Shown piece after piece: positions 47,291 through 58,016 of a DNA stretch of 58,638 bases. Under the pieces are notes generated by a model, which saw nothing but the letters and a program-made list of their open reading frames with translations, had not been told where the DNA came from and did no database searches. The position numbers were made by a program, and so were the translations under genes. How positions within the stretch are numbered: position 1 is the first letter of the stretch; every line of letters starts with the position of its first letter. Origin of the DNA: an uncultured Burkholderiales bacterium (GTDB taxonomy: Bacteria; Pseudomonadota; Gammaproteobacteria; Burkholderiales; Burkholderiaceae_C); NCBI GenBank assembly GCA_903820745.1, contig CAIJIT010000151.1:1-58638 (forward strand). The letters run 5' to 3'.

Positions 47291-47884
47291 ATGAGCAAAC
47301 TAGATACCCTGCAAGCGTCGTTGGAGGCGGCGCTTGGCGAGCGAATCCAGCAAATCAAACGCCAATTCGGTGAAATCACGATCCAGGTTTCTGCGGCCGA
47401 TTACCTCGACGTCGCTAGCGTTTTGCGTGATCACCCTGAACTGCAATTCGAGCAGTTGATCGACCTCTGTGGCATCGATTACAGCAGCTATGGTGATGGT
47501 GCTTACGCTGGCCCGCGTTTTGCTGTGGCAACGCATTTGCTGTCGGTGGCAAGGAACTGGCGTCTGCGCCTGAAGGTCTTCTGCCCTGACGATGAAATGC
47601 CGCTTGTCGCCGCATTGACGCCGCTCTGGAATTCCGCCAACTGGTACGAACGTGAGGCTTTTGATCTGTTCGGCATCATCTTCGACGGTCATGAGGACTT
47701 GCGTCGCATCCTGACGGACTATGGTTTCATCGGCCATCCGATGCGCAAGGACTTCCCGACCGAGGGCAATGTCGAGATGCGCTACGACGCTGAAGCCAAG
47801 CGCGTGGTCTATCAGCCGGTGACGATCGAGGCGCGTGAAATCACGCCTCGCATCATCCGCGAAGAAAATTACGGCGGCTTGTAA
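47291..47884 (+). CDS. nuoC: NADH-quinone oxidoreductase subunit C
   Basis: A 197-residue 30-kDa-type subunit. The signature [31 protein letters not shown] is complete, followed by HPMRKDFP. It is separate from nuoD, unlike the fused NuoCD of enterics. The ATG at 47291 was chosen; the longer frame overlaps nuoB. Confidence 0.97.
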   Translation: MSKLDTLQASLEAALGERIQQIKRQFGEITIQVSAADYLDVASVLRDHPELQFEQLIDLCGIDYSSYGDGAYAGPRFAVATHLLSVARNWRLRLKVFCPDDEMPLVAALTPLWNSANWYEREAFDLFGIIFDGHEDLRRILTDYGFIGHPMRKDFPTEGNVEMRYDAEAKRVVYQPVTIEAREITPRIIREENYGGL

Positions 47885-47887
47885 ACC

Positions 47888-49141
47888 ATGGCAGACATCA
47901 AGAACTACACGCTGAATTTTGGCCCACAGCATCCAGCGGCGCACGGTGTGCTGAGATTGGTGCTTGAGCTGGACGGCGAGGTTATCCAGCGTGCCGATCC
48001 GCATATCGGATTGCTGCACCGCGCGACCGAAAAACTGGTCGAGACCAAGACCTATATCCAGGCCTTGCCTTATATGGATCGTCTCGACTATGTGTCGATG
48101 ATGGCCAATGAGCATGCTTATTGTCTGGCGATTGAAAAGATGCTGGATCTCGAGGTGCCGATCCGGGCGCAGTACATCCGGGTGCTGTTTGCCGAAATCA
48201 CCCGGCTTTTGAACCATCTGATGTGGCTCGGCGCCCATGGCCTTGATTGCGGCGCGATGAATGTCCTGATCTACGCTTTCCGCGAGCGCGAAGATCTTTT
48301 CGACATGTACGAAGCGGTGTCTGGCGCGCGCATGCATGCGGCTTATTTCCGGCCGGGCGGCGTCTACCGTGACTTGCCTGAACAGATGGCCCAATACAAG
48401 GTCAGCAAGATCAAGAATGCCAAAACGATCGCGATGCTCAATGAAAATCGCTCGGGTAGCCTGCTTGATTACATTGAGGATTTCTGCAAGCGGTTCCCGA
48501 AGAACGTCGACGATTACGAGACCTTGTTGACCGACAACCGGATCTGGAAGCAGCGCACCGTTGGCATCGGCGTGGTCTCGCCCGAGCGCGCACTGAACCT
48601 TGGTTTTACCGGCGCCATGCTGCGTGGCTCTGGAATTGCCTGGGATCTGCGCAAGTCCCAGCCCTACGATGTCTACGCCAAGATGGACTTCGATGTGCCG
48701 ATCGGAACCCATGGCGATACCTATGACCGCTATCTGGTGCGGGTCGAGGAAATGCGTCAGTCAAATCGGATCATGCAGCAATGCGTTGACTGGTTGCGGG
48801 CAAACCCTGGCCCGGTGATTACCGACAATCCCAAGGTTGCACCTCCCGCACGCGTCGACATGAAGTCGAATATGGAAGCGTTGATCCATCACTTCAAGCT
48901 TTTCACTGAAGGCTTCCATGTGCCCGCCGGTGAGGCTTATGCAGCGGTCGAGCATCCGAAGGGTGAATTCGGCATCTACATCGTCAGCGATGGTGCCAAC
49001 AAACCTTACCGCCTGAAGATCCGGGCGCCTGGTTTTTCCCATCTGGCCGCACTGGACGAAATGTCGCGCGGTCACATGATTGCTGACGCCGTTGCGGTGA
49101 TCGGTACGATGGACATTGTTTTCGGCGAGGTCGACCGATGA
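47888..49141 (+). CDS. nuoD: NADH-quinone oxidoreductase subunit D
   Basis: A 417-residue 49-kDa-type subunit that forms the quinone site with NuoB. Features are [22 protein letters not shown] near the N-terminus with the His important for quinone binding, and the C-terminal [34 protein letters not shown]. It overlaps nuoE by 4 bases. Confidence 0.98.
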   Translation: MADIKNYTLNFGPQHPAAHGVLRLVLELDGEVIQRADPHIGLLHRATEKLVETKTYIQALPYMDRLDYVSMMANEHAYCLAIEKMLDLEVPIRAQYIRVLFAEITRLLNHLMWLGAHGLDCGAMNVLIYAFREREDLFDMYEAVSGARMHAAYFRPGGVYRDLPEQMAQYKVSKIKNAKTIAMLNENRSGSLLDYIEDFCKRFPKNVDDYETLLTDNRIWKQRTVGIGVVSPERALNLGFTGAMLRGSGIAWDLRKSQPYDVYAKMDFDVPIGTHGDTYDRYLVRVEEMRQSNRIMQQCVDWLRANPGPVITDNPKVAPPARVDMKSNMEALIHHFKLFTEGFHVPAGEAYAAVEHPKGEFGIYIVSDGANKPYRLKIRAPGFSHLAALDEMSRGHMIADAVAVIGTMDIVFGEVDR

Positions 49142-49644
49142 GCGAAGAATTTGTTTTGAGCGTGGCCACCGAAGCGTTATTTGCCCGCGAAGCCGCGAAG
49201 TACCCGGCCGAGCAGAAAGCTTCAGCGGTGATGGCCTGTTTGGCCATCGTCCAGAATCAAATCGGCTATGTGTCGCGCGCCAGCGAGGATGTGGTGGCCG
49301 TCTATCTGGGCATGCCACCGATCGCGGTCTACGAGGTCACGACTTTCTACAATATGTACAACCAGCGGCCGCTGGGCAAGTACAAATTGAACGTTTGCAC
49401 CAATCTGCCTTGCCAACTTCGCAACGGCCAGCAGGCACTGAATCATTTGTGCGAAAAGCTTGGTGTCGAATTGGGCGGTACCAGCGCTGACGGCCTGTTC
49501 ACCGTACAACAAAGCGAATGCTTGGGGGCCTGTGCCGACGCGCCGGTGTTGCTGGTCAACGACCGGCAGATGTGCAGCTTCATGAGTCATCAACGTATTG
49601 ACGAACTGGTCGATACCTTGAAAGCCCATGCCGGCGAGAACTGA
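49138..49644 (+). CDS. nuoE: NADH-quinone oxidoreductase subunit E
   Basis: A 168-residue 24-kDa-type thioredoxin-fold subunit with [2Fe-2S] cluster N1a. Ligands are in [11 protein letters not shown] and [15 protein letters not shown]. The ATG overlaps the nuoD stop (ATGA). Confidence 0.97.
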   Translation: MSEEFVLSVATEALFAREAAKYPAEQKASAVMACLAIVQNQIGYVSRASEDVVAVYLGMPPIAVYEVTTFYNMYNQRPLGKYKLNVCTNLPCQLRNGQQALNHLCEKLGVELGGTSADGLFTVQQSECLGACADAPVLLVNDRQMCSFMSHQRIDELVDTLKAHAGEN

Positions 49645-49647
49645 AGG

Positions 49648-51009
49648 ATGGCAAGCATGCTGGATCTCTCCAAGTTTCAGGCCAATGGCAGTGAAACCTG
49701 TTTCCATGACCGACATATCGAGCCGCAGATCGTCGCCGGTTTGACTGGCGATAACTGGCGTCTGAAGGACTACGAGTCGCGTGGCGGCTATGCGGCCTTG
49801 CGCAAGATTTTGAAGGGTGAGGGCGCTGCTGAAGGCCTGCCGCTGACCCAGGATCAGGTGATTGCCGAAGTCAAGGCCTCGGGCTTGCGCGGTCGCGGTG
49901 GTGCCGGCTTCCCGACGGGGCTGAAGTGGAGCTTCATGCCGCGCCAGTTCCCGGGCGCGAAATACCTGGTCTGCAATTCAGACGAAGGCGAGCCGGGTAC
50001 CTGCAAGGACCGTGACATCCTGATGTTCAACCCGCATATCGTGATCGAAGGCATGGCGATTGCCGCTTTCGCAATGGGCATCAAGGTCGGCTATAACTAT
50101 ATCCACGGTGAAATCTTTGAGGTCTACGAACGCTTCGAAGCCGCGCTTGAAGAAGCCCGCGCTGCAGGCCTGCTGGGTGACAATATTCTCGGCTCGGAGT
50201 TCAGTTTTCAACTGCATGCATCGCATGGCTTTGGCGCCTACATCTGCGGCGAAGAAACAGCGCTGCTTGAGTCCCTTGAAGGCAAAAAGGGCCAGCCCCG
50301 CTTCAAACCGCCTTTCCCTGCCAGCTTCGGCCTTTATGGCTGTCCGACGACGATCAACAACACCGAGACCTTTGCGGCGGTGCCATGGATCATTCGCAAT
50401 GGCGGCAAGCCTTATCTCGACATCGGCAAGCCCAACAACGGCGGCACCAAACTGTTCTCGGTCTCGGGTGATGTCGAGCGCCCAGGCAATTATGAGATCC
50501 CGCTCGGTACGCCATTCGCCAAACTGTTGGAACTCGCCGGCGGCGTGCGACAGGGCAGGCAGTTGAAGGCGGTGATTCCTGGCGGCAGTTCGGCACCGAT
50601 CCTGCCGGCCAGCGTGATGATGGAATGCACGATGGACTACGACTCGATCGCCAAGGCTGGGTCGATGTTGGGTTCGGGGGCTGTGATCGTCATGGACGAC
50701 AGTCGTTGCATGGTCAACAGCTTGTTGCGACTGGCTTATTTCTATGCCCATGAGTCCTGCGGCCAATGCACACCTTGCCGCGAAGGCACTGGCTGGATGC
50801 ACCGTGTGATCGAGCGCATCGCGCAAGGAAAAGGCCGGATCGAGGACATCGATCTGCTGAATTCGGTGGCTGACAACATCCAGGGCCGCACGATCTGTGC
50901 GCTCGGCGATGCTGCGGCGATGCCGGTGCGCGCCATGATCAAGCATTTCAAACAAGAGTTCGTTCATCTGATCGAACACAAGACGGCAATGGTGCCGGCC
51001 TCGCTCTGA
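49648..51009 (+). CDS. nuoF: NADH-quinone oxidoreductase subunit F
   Basis: A 453-residue 51-kDa-type subunit that binds NADH and FMN and holds cluster N3. FMN/NADH motifs are [16 protein letters not shown] and [15 protein letters not shown]; the cluster site is [13 protein letters not shown] with a distant Cys in [10 protein letters not shown]. The start is ATG 49648; a second ATG at 49657 is possible. Confidence 0.98.
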   Translation: MASMLDLSKFQANGSETCFHDRHIEPQIVAGLTGDNWRLKDYESRGGYAALRKILKGEGAAEGLPLTQDQVIAEVKASGLRGRGGAGFPTGLKWSFMPRQFPGAKYLVCNSDEGEPGTCKDRDILMFNPHIVIEGMAIAAFAMGIKVGYNYIHGEIFEVYERFEAALEEARAAGLLGDNILGSEFSFQLHASHGFGAYICGEETALLESLEGKKGQPRFKPPFPASFGLYGCPTTINNTETFAAVPWIIRNGGKPYLDIGKPNNGGTKLFSVSGDVERPGNYEIPLGTPFAKLLELAGGVRQGRQLKAVIPGGSSAPILPASVMMECTMDYDSIAKAGSMLGSGAVIVMDDSRCMVNSLLRLAYFYAHESCGQCTPCREGTGWMHRVIERIAQGKGRIEDIDLLNSVADNIQGRTICALGDAAAMPVRAMIKHFKQEFVHLIEHKTAMVPASL

Positions 51010-51028
51010 GCGCAGGACAGGACAAGCA

Positions 51029-53356
51029 ATGGTTGAAATTGAACTCGACGGTCAAAAGGTAGAAATTGAGGCCGGTAGCATGGTGATGCATGCCGCCGAA
51101 AAAGCCGGAACCTATATCCCGCATTTCTGTTACCACAAGAAGCTCTCGATTGCTGCCAATTGCCGCATGTGTCTGGTGGACGTGGAAAAAGCGCCCAAAC
51201 CGATGCCTGCCTGCGCGACGCCGGTGACGCAGGGCATGATCGTTCGCACCAAGAGCGAAAAAGCCATCCAGGCCCAGAAGGGCGTGATGGAATTTCTGCT
51301 GATCAATCATCCACTTGATTGCCCGATCTGCGACCAGGGTGGTGAATGCCAGTTGCAGGATCTGGCGGTTGGCTATGGCGGCGGCAAGTCGCGCTACACC
51401 GAAGAAAAGCGCGTCGTCTTCCACAAGAACGTCGGTCCGCTGGTGTCGATGGAAGAAATGAGCCGCTGCATCCATTGCACGCGTTGCGTTCGTTTTGGCC
51501 AGGAAATTGCTGGCGTGATGGAACTCGGCATGGCCCATCGCGGTGAACATGCTGAGATCCAGACCTTTGTCGGCCGCTCGGTCGACTCAGAGTTGTCGGG
51601 CAATATGATCGACATCTGCCCGGTCGGCGCGTTGACCAGCAAACCCTTCCGCTACAGCGCCCGCACCTGGGAGTTGTCGCGTCGCAAGAGCATCAGCCCG
51701 CATGACAGCACCGGCGCCAACTTGATCATCCAGGTCAAGAACAATCAGGTGATGCGTGTCGTGCCGCTCGAGAACGAGGCCGTCAATGAATGCTGGATCG
51801 CGGACCGCGACCGCTTTTCCTATGAATCGCTGAACAGCAGCGAACGGCTGACGCAGCCGATGATCAAGCAGGGCGGTGCCTGGAAAACCGTCGACTGGAC
51901 GGCTGCACTTGAATATGTCGCCAATGGCCTGAAGGGCATCAAGGCTGATCATGGCGCTGCCGCGATCGGTGCGTTGGGCTCGGTTCACAGCACGGTCGAG
52001 GAGTTGTATCTGTTGGGCCAGTTGATGCGCGGCCTGGGCAGCCAGAACATCGACCATCGTCTGCGCCAGGCTGATTTCAGCAATCAGCCGCAAGTCGGCC
52101 ATGCGCATTGGCTCGGCACCTCGATTGCTTCCTTGAGTAGCCTCGACCGAGCGTTGGTCATCGGATCGTTCCTGCGCAAGGACCATCCGCTGTTTGCGCT
52201 GCGACTGCGTCAGGCTGTTCGCCAGGGCGGGCAGGTGCTGAGTATCAATGCGAGTGCGGATGACTGGTTGATGCCTGTTGCCGCCCGCATCACCACCGCG
52301 CCGGGCGCGTGGGTGCAGGCACTGGCCGATGTCGCTGCTGCGATTGCTGCGGCCACCGGTGCAGTTGCACCGGCAGCAGGCCAGGCCACCGAAGCGGCGC
52401 AGGCCATCGCGGCAGCTTTGCTTTCCGGCCAAAACAAAGCCTTGCTGCTTGGCAATCTGGCTGCCCAGCATCCGCAAGCAGCCAGTCTCTTGAGTCTGGC
52501 CAACTGGATCGCCACACAGGTGGGCGCCAGCGTCGGTTATCTGAGCGCTGCTGCGAATACCGTCGGCGCACAACTGGTCGGTGCGCTTCCTCAAGCAGGT
52601 GGCTTGGACGCCGGACAGATGCTCGCAGGCCCAGGACTGAAGGGCTTGCTGCTGCTGAACAATGACCCGCTGCTGGACAGTGCCAACCCGGCGGCAGCCG
52701 CCGCGGCCATGGCAGGCGCCGGCATGGTCGTCGCGATGGGTGCGTTCAAGACCGGTCTCGATTACGCCGATGTGATGTTGCCGACGGCTCCGTTTACCGA
52801 GACGTCGGGCACGTTCGTCAATGCCGAAGGGCTGGTGCAAAGTTTCGTCGGAGTCGTCAAGCCCTTGGGTGAGACCAGGCCGGGCTGGAAAATTCTGCGC
52901 GTGCTCGGCAATCTGCTGGCTATCGATGGCTTTGCGCATGATAGTTCGGAGCAGGTGCGAGACGAAGCGCTGGGGCAGGGCGCTGACCTTGGCGCCAGGC
53001 TGAGCAATTCATCCACGGCCTTGGTTCATTTCGGTGCCTCGACCGATGCTTTTGAACGACTGGCCGACGTGCCGATTTACGCGACCGATGCGCTGGTCCG
53101 CCATGCGAGCTCTCTGCAGTTGACGCTGGACGCGCGTCAAGCCGCGATGGCATCTCTGCCCAAGGCCTTGTGGGAACAACTGGACCTGAGTCCTGGTGCG
53201 CAGGTGCGGGTCACCCAGGCCAGTGGGGGAGCGGTGCAATTGCCGGCCAGGTTGGACGCCGGTCTGGCGGCCAATGTCGTGCGGGTGCCGGCAGGTTTGC
53301 CAGAAACAGCAGCCCTCGGTGCCGGCTTTGGCACCCTGACCGTTGCCAAGGCATGA
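51029..53356 (+). CDS. nuoG: NADH-quinone oxidoreductase subunit G
   Basis: A 775-residue 75-kDa-type subunit. The N-terminal ferredoxin domain binds N1b ([17 protein letters not shown] and ACATPV), then the His-Cys3 site of N5 ([18 protein letters not shown]), then N4 ([11 protein letters not shown] and DICPVGAL). The rest is a molybdopterin-oxidoreductase-like domain that is very rich in Ala and has probably no cofactor. Ends 14 bases before nuoH. Confidence 0.97.
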   Translation: MVEIELDGQKVEIEAGSMVMHAAEKAGTYIPHFCYHKKLSIAANCRMCLVDVEKAPKPMPACATPVTQGMIVRTKSEKAIQAQKGVMEFLLINHPLDCPICDQGGECQLQDLAVGYGGGKSRYTEEKRVVFHKNVGPLVSMEEMSRCIHCTRCVRFGQEIAGVMELGMAHRGEHAEIQTFVGRSVDSELSGNMIDICPVGALTSKPFRYSARTWELSRRKSISPHDSTGANLIIQVKNNQVMRVVPLENEAVNECWIADRDRFSYESLNSSERLTQPMIKQGGAWKTVDWTAALEYVANGLKGIKADHGAAAIGALGSVHSTVEELYLLGQLMRGLGSQNIDHRLRQADFSNQPQVGHAHWLGTSIASLSSLDRALVIGSFLRKDHPLFALRLRQAVRQGGQVLSINASADDWLMPVAARITTAPGAWVQALADVAAAIAAATGAVAPAAGQATEAAQAIAAALLSGQNKALLLGNLAAQHPQAASLLSLANWIATQVGASVGYLSAAANTVGAQLVGALPQAGGLDAGQMLAGPGLKGLLLLNNDPLLDSANPAAAAAAMAGAGMVVAMGAFKTGLDYADVMLPTAPFTETSGTFVNAEGLVQSFVGVVKPLGETRPGWKILRVLGNLLAIDGFAHDSSEQVRDEALGQGADLGARLSNSSTALVHFGASTDAFERLADVPIYATDALVRHASSLQLTLDARQAAMASLPKALWEQLDLSPGAQVRVTQASGGAVQLPARLDAGLAANVVRVPAGLPETAALGAGFGTLTVAKA

Positions 53357-53369
53357 GGCGAGGACAGCA

Positions 53370-54428
53370 ATGATTGAAACCTTCAACCAAATCGGGTTGT
53401 CGCTGCTCGGCGGCGCCTGGCCCGTGGTCTGGACGCTGATCAAGATCATCGTGCTGGTGGCACCGCTGATGGGCTGTGTCGCCTATCTGACGCTCTGGGA
53501 GCGCAAGGCGATCGGTTGGACCCAGATCAGGCCGGGGCCGAATCGGGTCGGCCCGTTCGGCTTGCTGACGCCGATTGCCGATGCGGTCAAGTTGATCTTC
53601 AAGGAAATCATCGTCCCTTCAGCGGCCAACAAGAGGTTGTTCTTCCTCGGTCCAGTCATGACGATCATGCCTGCGCTGGCCGCCTGGGTGGTTGTGCCGT
53701 TCGGCCCGGATGTGGTGCTGGCCAATGTCAACGCCGGTCTGCTGTTGCTGATCGCGATCACCTCGATGGAGATCTACGGCGTGCTGATCGCCGGTTGGGC
53801 ATCCAATTCGAAATACGCCTTGCTGGGTGCCCTGCGCGCATCGGCGCAGATGGTGTCCTACGAAATCCCGATGGGATTTGCCCTGGTCATCGTGCTGATG
53901 ATCAGCGGTAGTTTGAACCTCAGCGACATCGTGATGAGCCAGAACAAGGGCCTGTTCGCGGGCGCGGGCATGTCCTTCCTGTCCTGGAATTGGCTGCCCT
54001 TGTTGCCGGTTTTTGTGGTCTATTTCATCTCGGGACTGGCGGAGACCAACCGCCATCCGTTTGACGTCGTCGAAGGCGAGTCTGAAATCGTTGCCGGCCA
54101 CATGATCGAGTACTCGGGTATGTCGTTCGCGATGTTCTTCCTGGCGGAATACGCCAACATGATCCTGGTGTCGATCCTGACTGTGCTGCTGTTCCTCGGC
54201 GGGTGGTTGTCACCGTTGGCCATACTCGATTTCATCCCGGGCTGGATCTGGTTGGGTATGAAGACCTTTGTCGTCGTCACCATGTTCCTCTGGGTGCGCG
54301 CTTCCTTCCCACGCTTCCGCTACGACCAGATCATGCGTCTGGGCTGGAAGATCTTCATCCCTGTGACCCTGGTCTGGCTGGTCGTTGTCGGCCTGTGGAT
54401 CCAGTCGCCGTTCAATATCTGGAAGTGA
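53370..54428 (+). CDS. nuoH: NADH-quinone oxidoreductase subunit H
   Basis: A 352-residue, eight-helix membrane subunit that closes the quinone chamber. Signatures include [21 protein letters not shown], and [21 protein letters not shown] with acidic residues on the proton route. Chosen start ATG 53370; upstream frame overlaps nuoG. Confidence 0.98.
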   Translation: MIETFNQIGLSLLGGAWPVVWTLIKIIVLVAPLMGCVAYLTLWERKAIGWTQIRPGPNRVGPFGLLTPIADAVKLIFKEIIVPSAANKRLFFLGPVMTIMPALAAWVVVPFGPDVVLANVNAGLLLLIAITSMEIYGVLIAGWASNSKYALLGALRASAQMVSYEIPMGFALVIVLMISGSLNLSDIVMSQNKGLFAGAGMSFLSWNWLPLLPVFVVYFISGLAETNRHPFDVVEGESEIVAGHMIEYSGMSFAMFFLAEYANMILVSILTVLLFLGGWLSPLAILDFIPGWIWLGMKTFVVVTMFLWVRASFPRFRYDQIMRLGWKIFIPVTLVWLVVVGLWIQSPFNIWK

Positions 54429-54436
54429 CAACTGAG

Positions 54437-54934
54437 ATGTCTGCAGTGAGCACATTCGTCAATTCAATCAAGAGCTTCATGCTGCTTGAACTGTTCCAGG
54501 GCTTGGCCGTGACTGGCCGGCATTTCTTTGCGCGCAATATCACGGTGCAATTCCCGGAAGAGAAAACTCCGATGTCGCCGCGTTTTCGTGGACTGCATGC
54601 CTTGCGCCGCTATGAAAACGGCGAAGAGCGCTGCATCGCATGCAAGCTCTGCGAAGCAGTTTGCCCGGCCATGGCGATCACGATTGAATCCGAGCAGCGC
54701 GAAGACGGTTCGCGCCGGACGACGCGCTATGACATCGACCTGACCAAGTGCATCTTTTGCGGCTTCTGCGAAGAAAGTTGCCCGGTCGATTCGATCGTCG
54801 AGACCAGCATCTTCGAGTACCACGGCGAAAAGCGCGGTGATCTGTATTTCACCAAGGACATGCTGCTGGCCGTGGGTGACCGCTACGAAACAGAAATTGC
54901 CGCCCAGAAGGAGGCCGACGCCAAGTACCGCTGA
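54437..54934 (+). CDS. nuoI: NADH-quinone oxidoreductase subunit I
   Basis: A 165-residue subunit with two [4Fe-4S] clusters, N6a and N6b, between NuoG and NuoB. The motifs are [16 protein letters not shown] and [16 protein letters not shown]. The N-terminal helix [15 protein letters not shown] lies on the membrane. A hairpin follows before nuoJ. Confidence 0.98.
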   Translation: MSAVSTFVNSIKSFMLLELFQGLAVTGRHFFARNITVQFPEEKTPMSPRFRGLHALRRYENGEERCIACKLCEAVCPAMAITIESEQREDGSRRTTRYDIDLTKCIFCGFCEESCPVDSIVETSIFEYHGEKRGDLYFTKDMLLAVGDRYETEIAAQKEADAKYR

Positions 54935-54941
54935 AGCACTG

Positions 54942-54963
54942 GATCCGGTCACCCAACCGGATC
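54942..54963 (+). other. Strong hairpin between nuoI and nuoJ
   Basis: GATCCGGT (54942-54949) and ACCGGATC (54956-54963) form a perfect 8-base stem with a 6-base loop. No T run follows. It divides the genes of the hydrophilic arm from most of the membrane-arm genes and may affect mRNA processing or stability. Confidence 0.6.
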
Positions 54964-54994
54964 TGGTGGTCTCGGCTCATCTTGCTGGAACCGC

Positions 54995-55633
54995 ATGGAC
55001 ATAACCTCTTTCCTCTTCTACCTTTTCTCGGCCGTGCTGCTGGGTGCTGCTTTCCGTGTCATCACGGCACGCAACACCGTCCACGCAGCGCTGTTCCTGA
55101 TCCTGGCTTTTTTCAACGCAGCCTGCATCTGGATGTTGCTGAAAGCCGAGTTCCTCGCCATCGTGCTGGTGCTGGTCTATATCGGCGCGGTGATGGTGCT
55201 GTTCCTGTTCGTCGTGATGATGTTGGACTTCAATTCCGACGGCACCCGGGATGGCTTCTGGAAGCATATGCCGCTGGCCGGCTTGGTCGGCGCCATGATC
55301 GCGCTCGAAATGGCGGCGATCCTGATGGGCGGATTCAGACTCAATCAGGCGCCTGAACCGAGTGCTGCAGCCATGCAGCTCGGCAATACCAAGATGCTCG
55401 GTATTGCCATCTACACGCAATATCTTTACCCGCTGCAGATCGCTGCAGTGCTGCTGCTGGTTGCCATCATCGCGGCGATCGCCTTGACCCTGCGGCATCG
55501 CACCGACTCGCGCCGGCAAGACCCATCCGAACAGGTCAAGGTCAAGAAGGCCGACCGCTTGCGCATTATCAAGCTCGCGCCGACAGTTGAGGCCGAACTG
55601 CCCGCTGCGGCCGACCAGGGAGCCACATCATGA
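54995..55633 (+). CDS. nuoJ: NADH-quinone oxidoreductase subunit J
   Basis: A 212-residue membrane subunit with five helices ([45 protein letters not shown]). The hydrophilic tail of about 40 residues is Lys/Asp rich. ATG at 54995; overlaps nuoK by 4 bases. Confidence 0.96.
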   Translation: MDITSFLFYLFSAVLLGAAFRVITARNTVHAALFLILAFFNAACIWMLLKAEFLAIVLVLVYIGAVMVLFLFVVMMLDFNSDGTRDGFWKHMPLAGLVGAMIALEMAAILMGGFRLNQAPEPSAAAMQLGNTKMLGIAIYTQYLYPLQIAAVLLLVAIIAAIALTLRHRTDSRRQDPSEQVKVKKADRLRIIKLAPTVEAELPAAADQGATS

Positions 55634-55941
55634 TGACTTTGACGTTGGGACATTTCCTGACCCTGGGTGCGATGCTGTTCGCCTTGTCGGTTGTCGGCAT
55701 TTTCATGAATCGCAAGAATCTGATCGTGCTGCTGATGGCGATCGAGTTGATGCTGCTGGCGGTGAATCTGAACTTCATCGCCTTCTCGCATTACCTCGGC
55801 GACATGGCAGGTCAGGTGTTCGTGTTCTTCATCCTGACTGTGGCGGCGGCTGAATCGGCGATCGGCCTGGCCATCCTGGTTGTGCTATTTCGCAACCGCG
55901 CCACCATCAATGTCGATGAGCTCGACGCGTTGAAGGGCTGA
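55630..55941 (+). CDS. nuoK: NADH-quinone oxidoreductase subunit K
   Basis: A 103-residue three-helix subunit. Two membrane glutamates on the proton path are seen in [16 protein letters not shown] and [15 protein letters not shown]. Start is a tandem ATGATG at 55630, overlapping the nuoJ stop. Confidence 0.98.
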   Translation: MMTLTLGHFLTLGAMLFALSVVGIFMNRKNLIVLLMAIELMLLAVNLNFIAFSHYLGDMAGQVFVFFILTVAAAESAIGLAILVVLFRNRATINVDELDALKG

Positions 55942-55948
55942 TAGCCAA

Positions 55949-57997
55949 ATGACTGCACAACTCTCTCAGAACATGCTGCTGGCAGTACCGCTGGCGCCGC
56001 TGGCTGGCGCTGTCGTAGCCGGACTGTTCGGCCAGCAGGTGGGCCGCCGCGGTGCCCATACGATCACAATTCTCGGTGTGCTGATCGCTTTCATCATTTC
56101 GGTGATGACGCTGCGCGCGGTGGCGCTTGAAGGTGCACGCTTCAACCAGACCATTTATGAATGGATGGTGGTCGGCGGCCTGAAGATGGAAGTCGGTTTC
56201 CTGATCGACGGGCTGACCGCGATGATGATGTGTGTGGTCAGCTTCGTCTCGCTGATGGTGCACATCTACACCATCGGCTATATGGAGGAAGACGCCGGTT
56301 ATCAGCGCTTCTTCAGCTATATCTCGCTGTTCACCTTCAGCATGCTGATGCTGGTGATGAGCAACAACATGCTGCAACTGTTTTTCGGCTGGGAGGCGGT
56401 TGGACTGGTTTCTTACCTGTTGATCGGCTTCTGGTACACCAAGCCAACGGCGATCTTCGCCAATATGAAGGCCTTCCTCGTCAACCGGGTTGGTGACTTC
56501 GGCTTCATTCTCGGCATCGGTTTGCTGGTCGCTTATGGCGATTCGCTGAACTACGCTGAAATCTTCGCCAAGAAGGACGCGTTGGCGCAGATTGCCTTCA
56601 CCGCGCCGCTGTGGGGCAGCGACTGGATGATGTTGAGCGTAGCCTGCATTTGCCTGTTCATCGGCGCGATGGGCAAAAGTGCGCAGTTCCCTCTGCATGT
56701 CTGGCTGCCTGATTCGATGGAAGGCCCGACCCCGATTTCGGCCCTGATTCATGCCGCCACCATGGTGACAGCGGGGATTTTCATGGTCGCCCGCATGAGT
56801 CCGCTGTTCGAGTTGTCAGACACGGCCTTGAATTTTGTGCTGCTGATCGGCGCGATCACTGCCTTGTTCATGGGCTTCATGGGCCTGATACAGAACGACA
56901 TAAAGCGCGTTGTTGCCTACTCGACCCTGTCACAGCTGGGCTATATGACGGTCGCGCTGGGTGCATCGGCCTATTCGGTTGCGGTGTTCCACCTGATGAC
57001 CCATGCCTTCTTCAAGGCTTTGTTATTCCTCGCCGCCGGTTCGGTGATCATCGGTATGCACCATGATCAGGACATCCGCAATATGGGTGGTCTGCGCAAG
57101 TACATGCGCATCACCTGGATCACTTCCTTGCTGGGCTCCTTGGCCTTGATCGGCATGCCGCTGTTCTCGGGCTTCTACTCCAAGGACAGCATCATCGAAG
57201 CGGTCCATGCGAGCCATTTGCCGGCCGCCGGATTCGCCTATTTCGCCGTGGTGGCTGGTGTGTTCGTGACCGCCTTCTATTCTTTCCGGATGTACTTCCT
57301 GGTCTTTCATGGCAAGGAGAACTTCCGCCACAAGCCGTTCCCTGGCGAGCATGACCATCACGATGATCACCACCATGAGCCACATGTCCCGCATGAATCG
57401 CCTTGGGTGGTGACGGCGCCGTTGATCCTGCTGGCGATTCCGTCGGTCGTGATCGGTTTCATGGCGATCGAGCCGATGCTGTTCGGCGACTTCTTCAATG
57501 ATTCGATCGCGGTCAGCGCGACCTTGCACCATGCGATGGAGGAGTTGAAGCATGAGTTCGACGGCGCTGCAGCCATGGCCTTGCATGGTTTGAGGGCATT
57601 GCCTTTCTGGCTGGCAATGTCGGGTGTGGCCTTGTCCTATCTGTTCTATATGGTCAAACCGGAAATTCCGGCGGCGATCGCGCGGATCTGTTCACCGATC
57701 ATGACCCTGCTCGAGAACAAGTACTACATGGACTGGTTCAATGAGAACGTCCTTGCACGTGCGGCACGCGGTCTTGGCATTGCCTTCTGGCGCGGTGGTG
57801 ACATGGCCTTGATCGACGGGGTGTTGATCAATGGCTCGGCGCGGACGATCGGCAATGTGGCCGGTGTGGTCCGGCGCGTCCAGACAGGCCATTTGTACTG
57901 GTATGCGCTGGTGATGATTCTGGGCGTGATCGGTTTGATGACGTGGCAGCTGTGGCCCTTTATATGGCCCCAATTCAAGACCCTTGCCGGTCTTTGA
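55949..57997 (+). CDS. nuoL: NADH-quinone oxidoreductase subunit L
   Basis: A 682-residue antiporter-like proton pump subunit with a long lateral helix at the C-terminus. Features are WEAVGLVSYLLIGFWY with the key Glu, MGKSAQFPLHVWLPDSMEGPTPISALIHAATMVTAG, and a His/Asp-rich loop (HDHHDDHHHEPHVPHE-like) at about residues 470-485. Starts 7 bases after nuoK. Confidence 0.98.
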   Translation: MTAQLSQNMLLAVPLAPLAGAVVAGLFGQQVGRRGAHTITILGVLIAFIISVMTLRAVALEGARFNQTIYEWMVVGGLKMEVGFLIDGLTAMMMCVVSFVSLMVHIYTIGYMEEDAGYQRFFSYISLFTFSMLMLVMSNNMLQLFFGWEAVGLVSYLLIGFWYTKPTAIFANMKAFLVNRVGDFGFILGIGLLVAYGDSLNYAEIFAKKDALAQIAFTAPLWGSDWMMLSVACICLFIGAMGKSAQFPLHVWLPDSMEGPTPISALIHAATMVTAGIFMVARMSPLFELSDTALNFVLLIGAITALFMGFMGLIQNDIKRVVAYSTLSQLGYMTVALGASAYSVAVFHLMTHAFFKALLFLAAGSVIIGMHHDQDIRNMGGLRKYMRITWITSLLGSLALIGMPLFSGFYSKDSIIEAVHASHLPAAGFAYFAVVAGVFVTAFYSFRMYFLVFHGKENFRHKPFPGEHDHHDDHHHEPHVPHESPWVVTAPLILLAIPSVVIGFMAIEPMLFGDFFNDSIAVSATLHHAMEELKHEFDGAAAMALHGLRALPFWLAMSGVALSYLFYMVKPEIPAAIARICSPIMTLLENKYYMDWFNENVLARAARGLGIAFWRGGDMALIDGVLINGSARTIGNVAGVVRRVQTGHLYWYALVMILGVIGLMTWQLWPFIWPQFKTLAGL

Positions 57998-58016
57998 TCG
58001 AGGGCGGAGAACAAGA

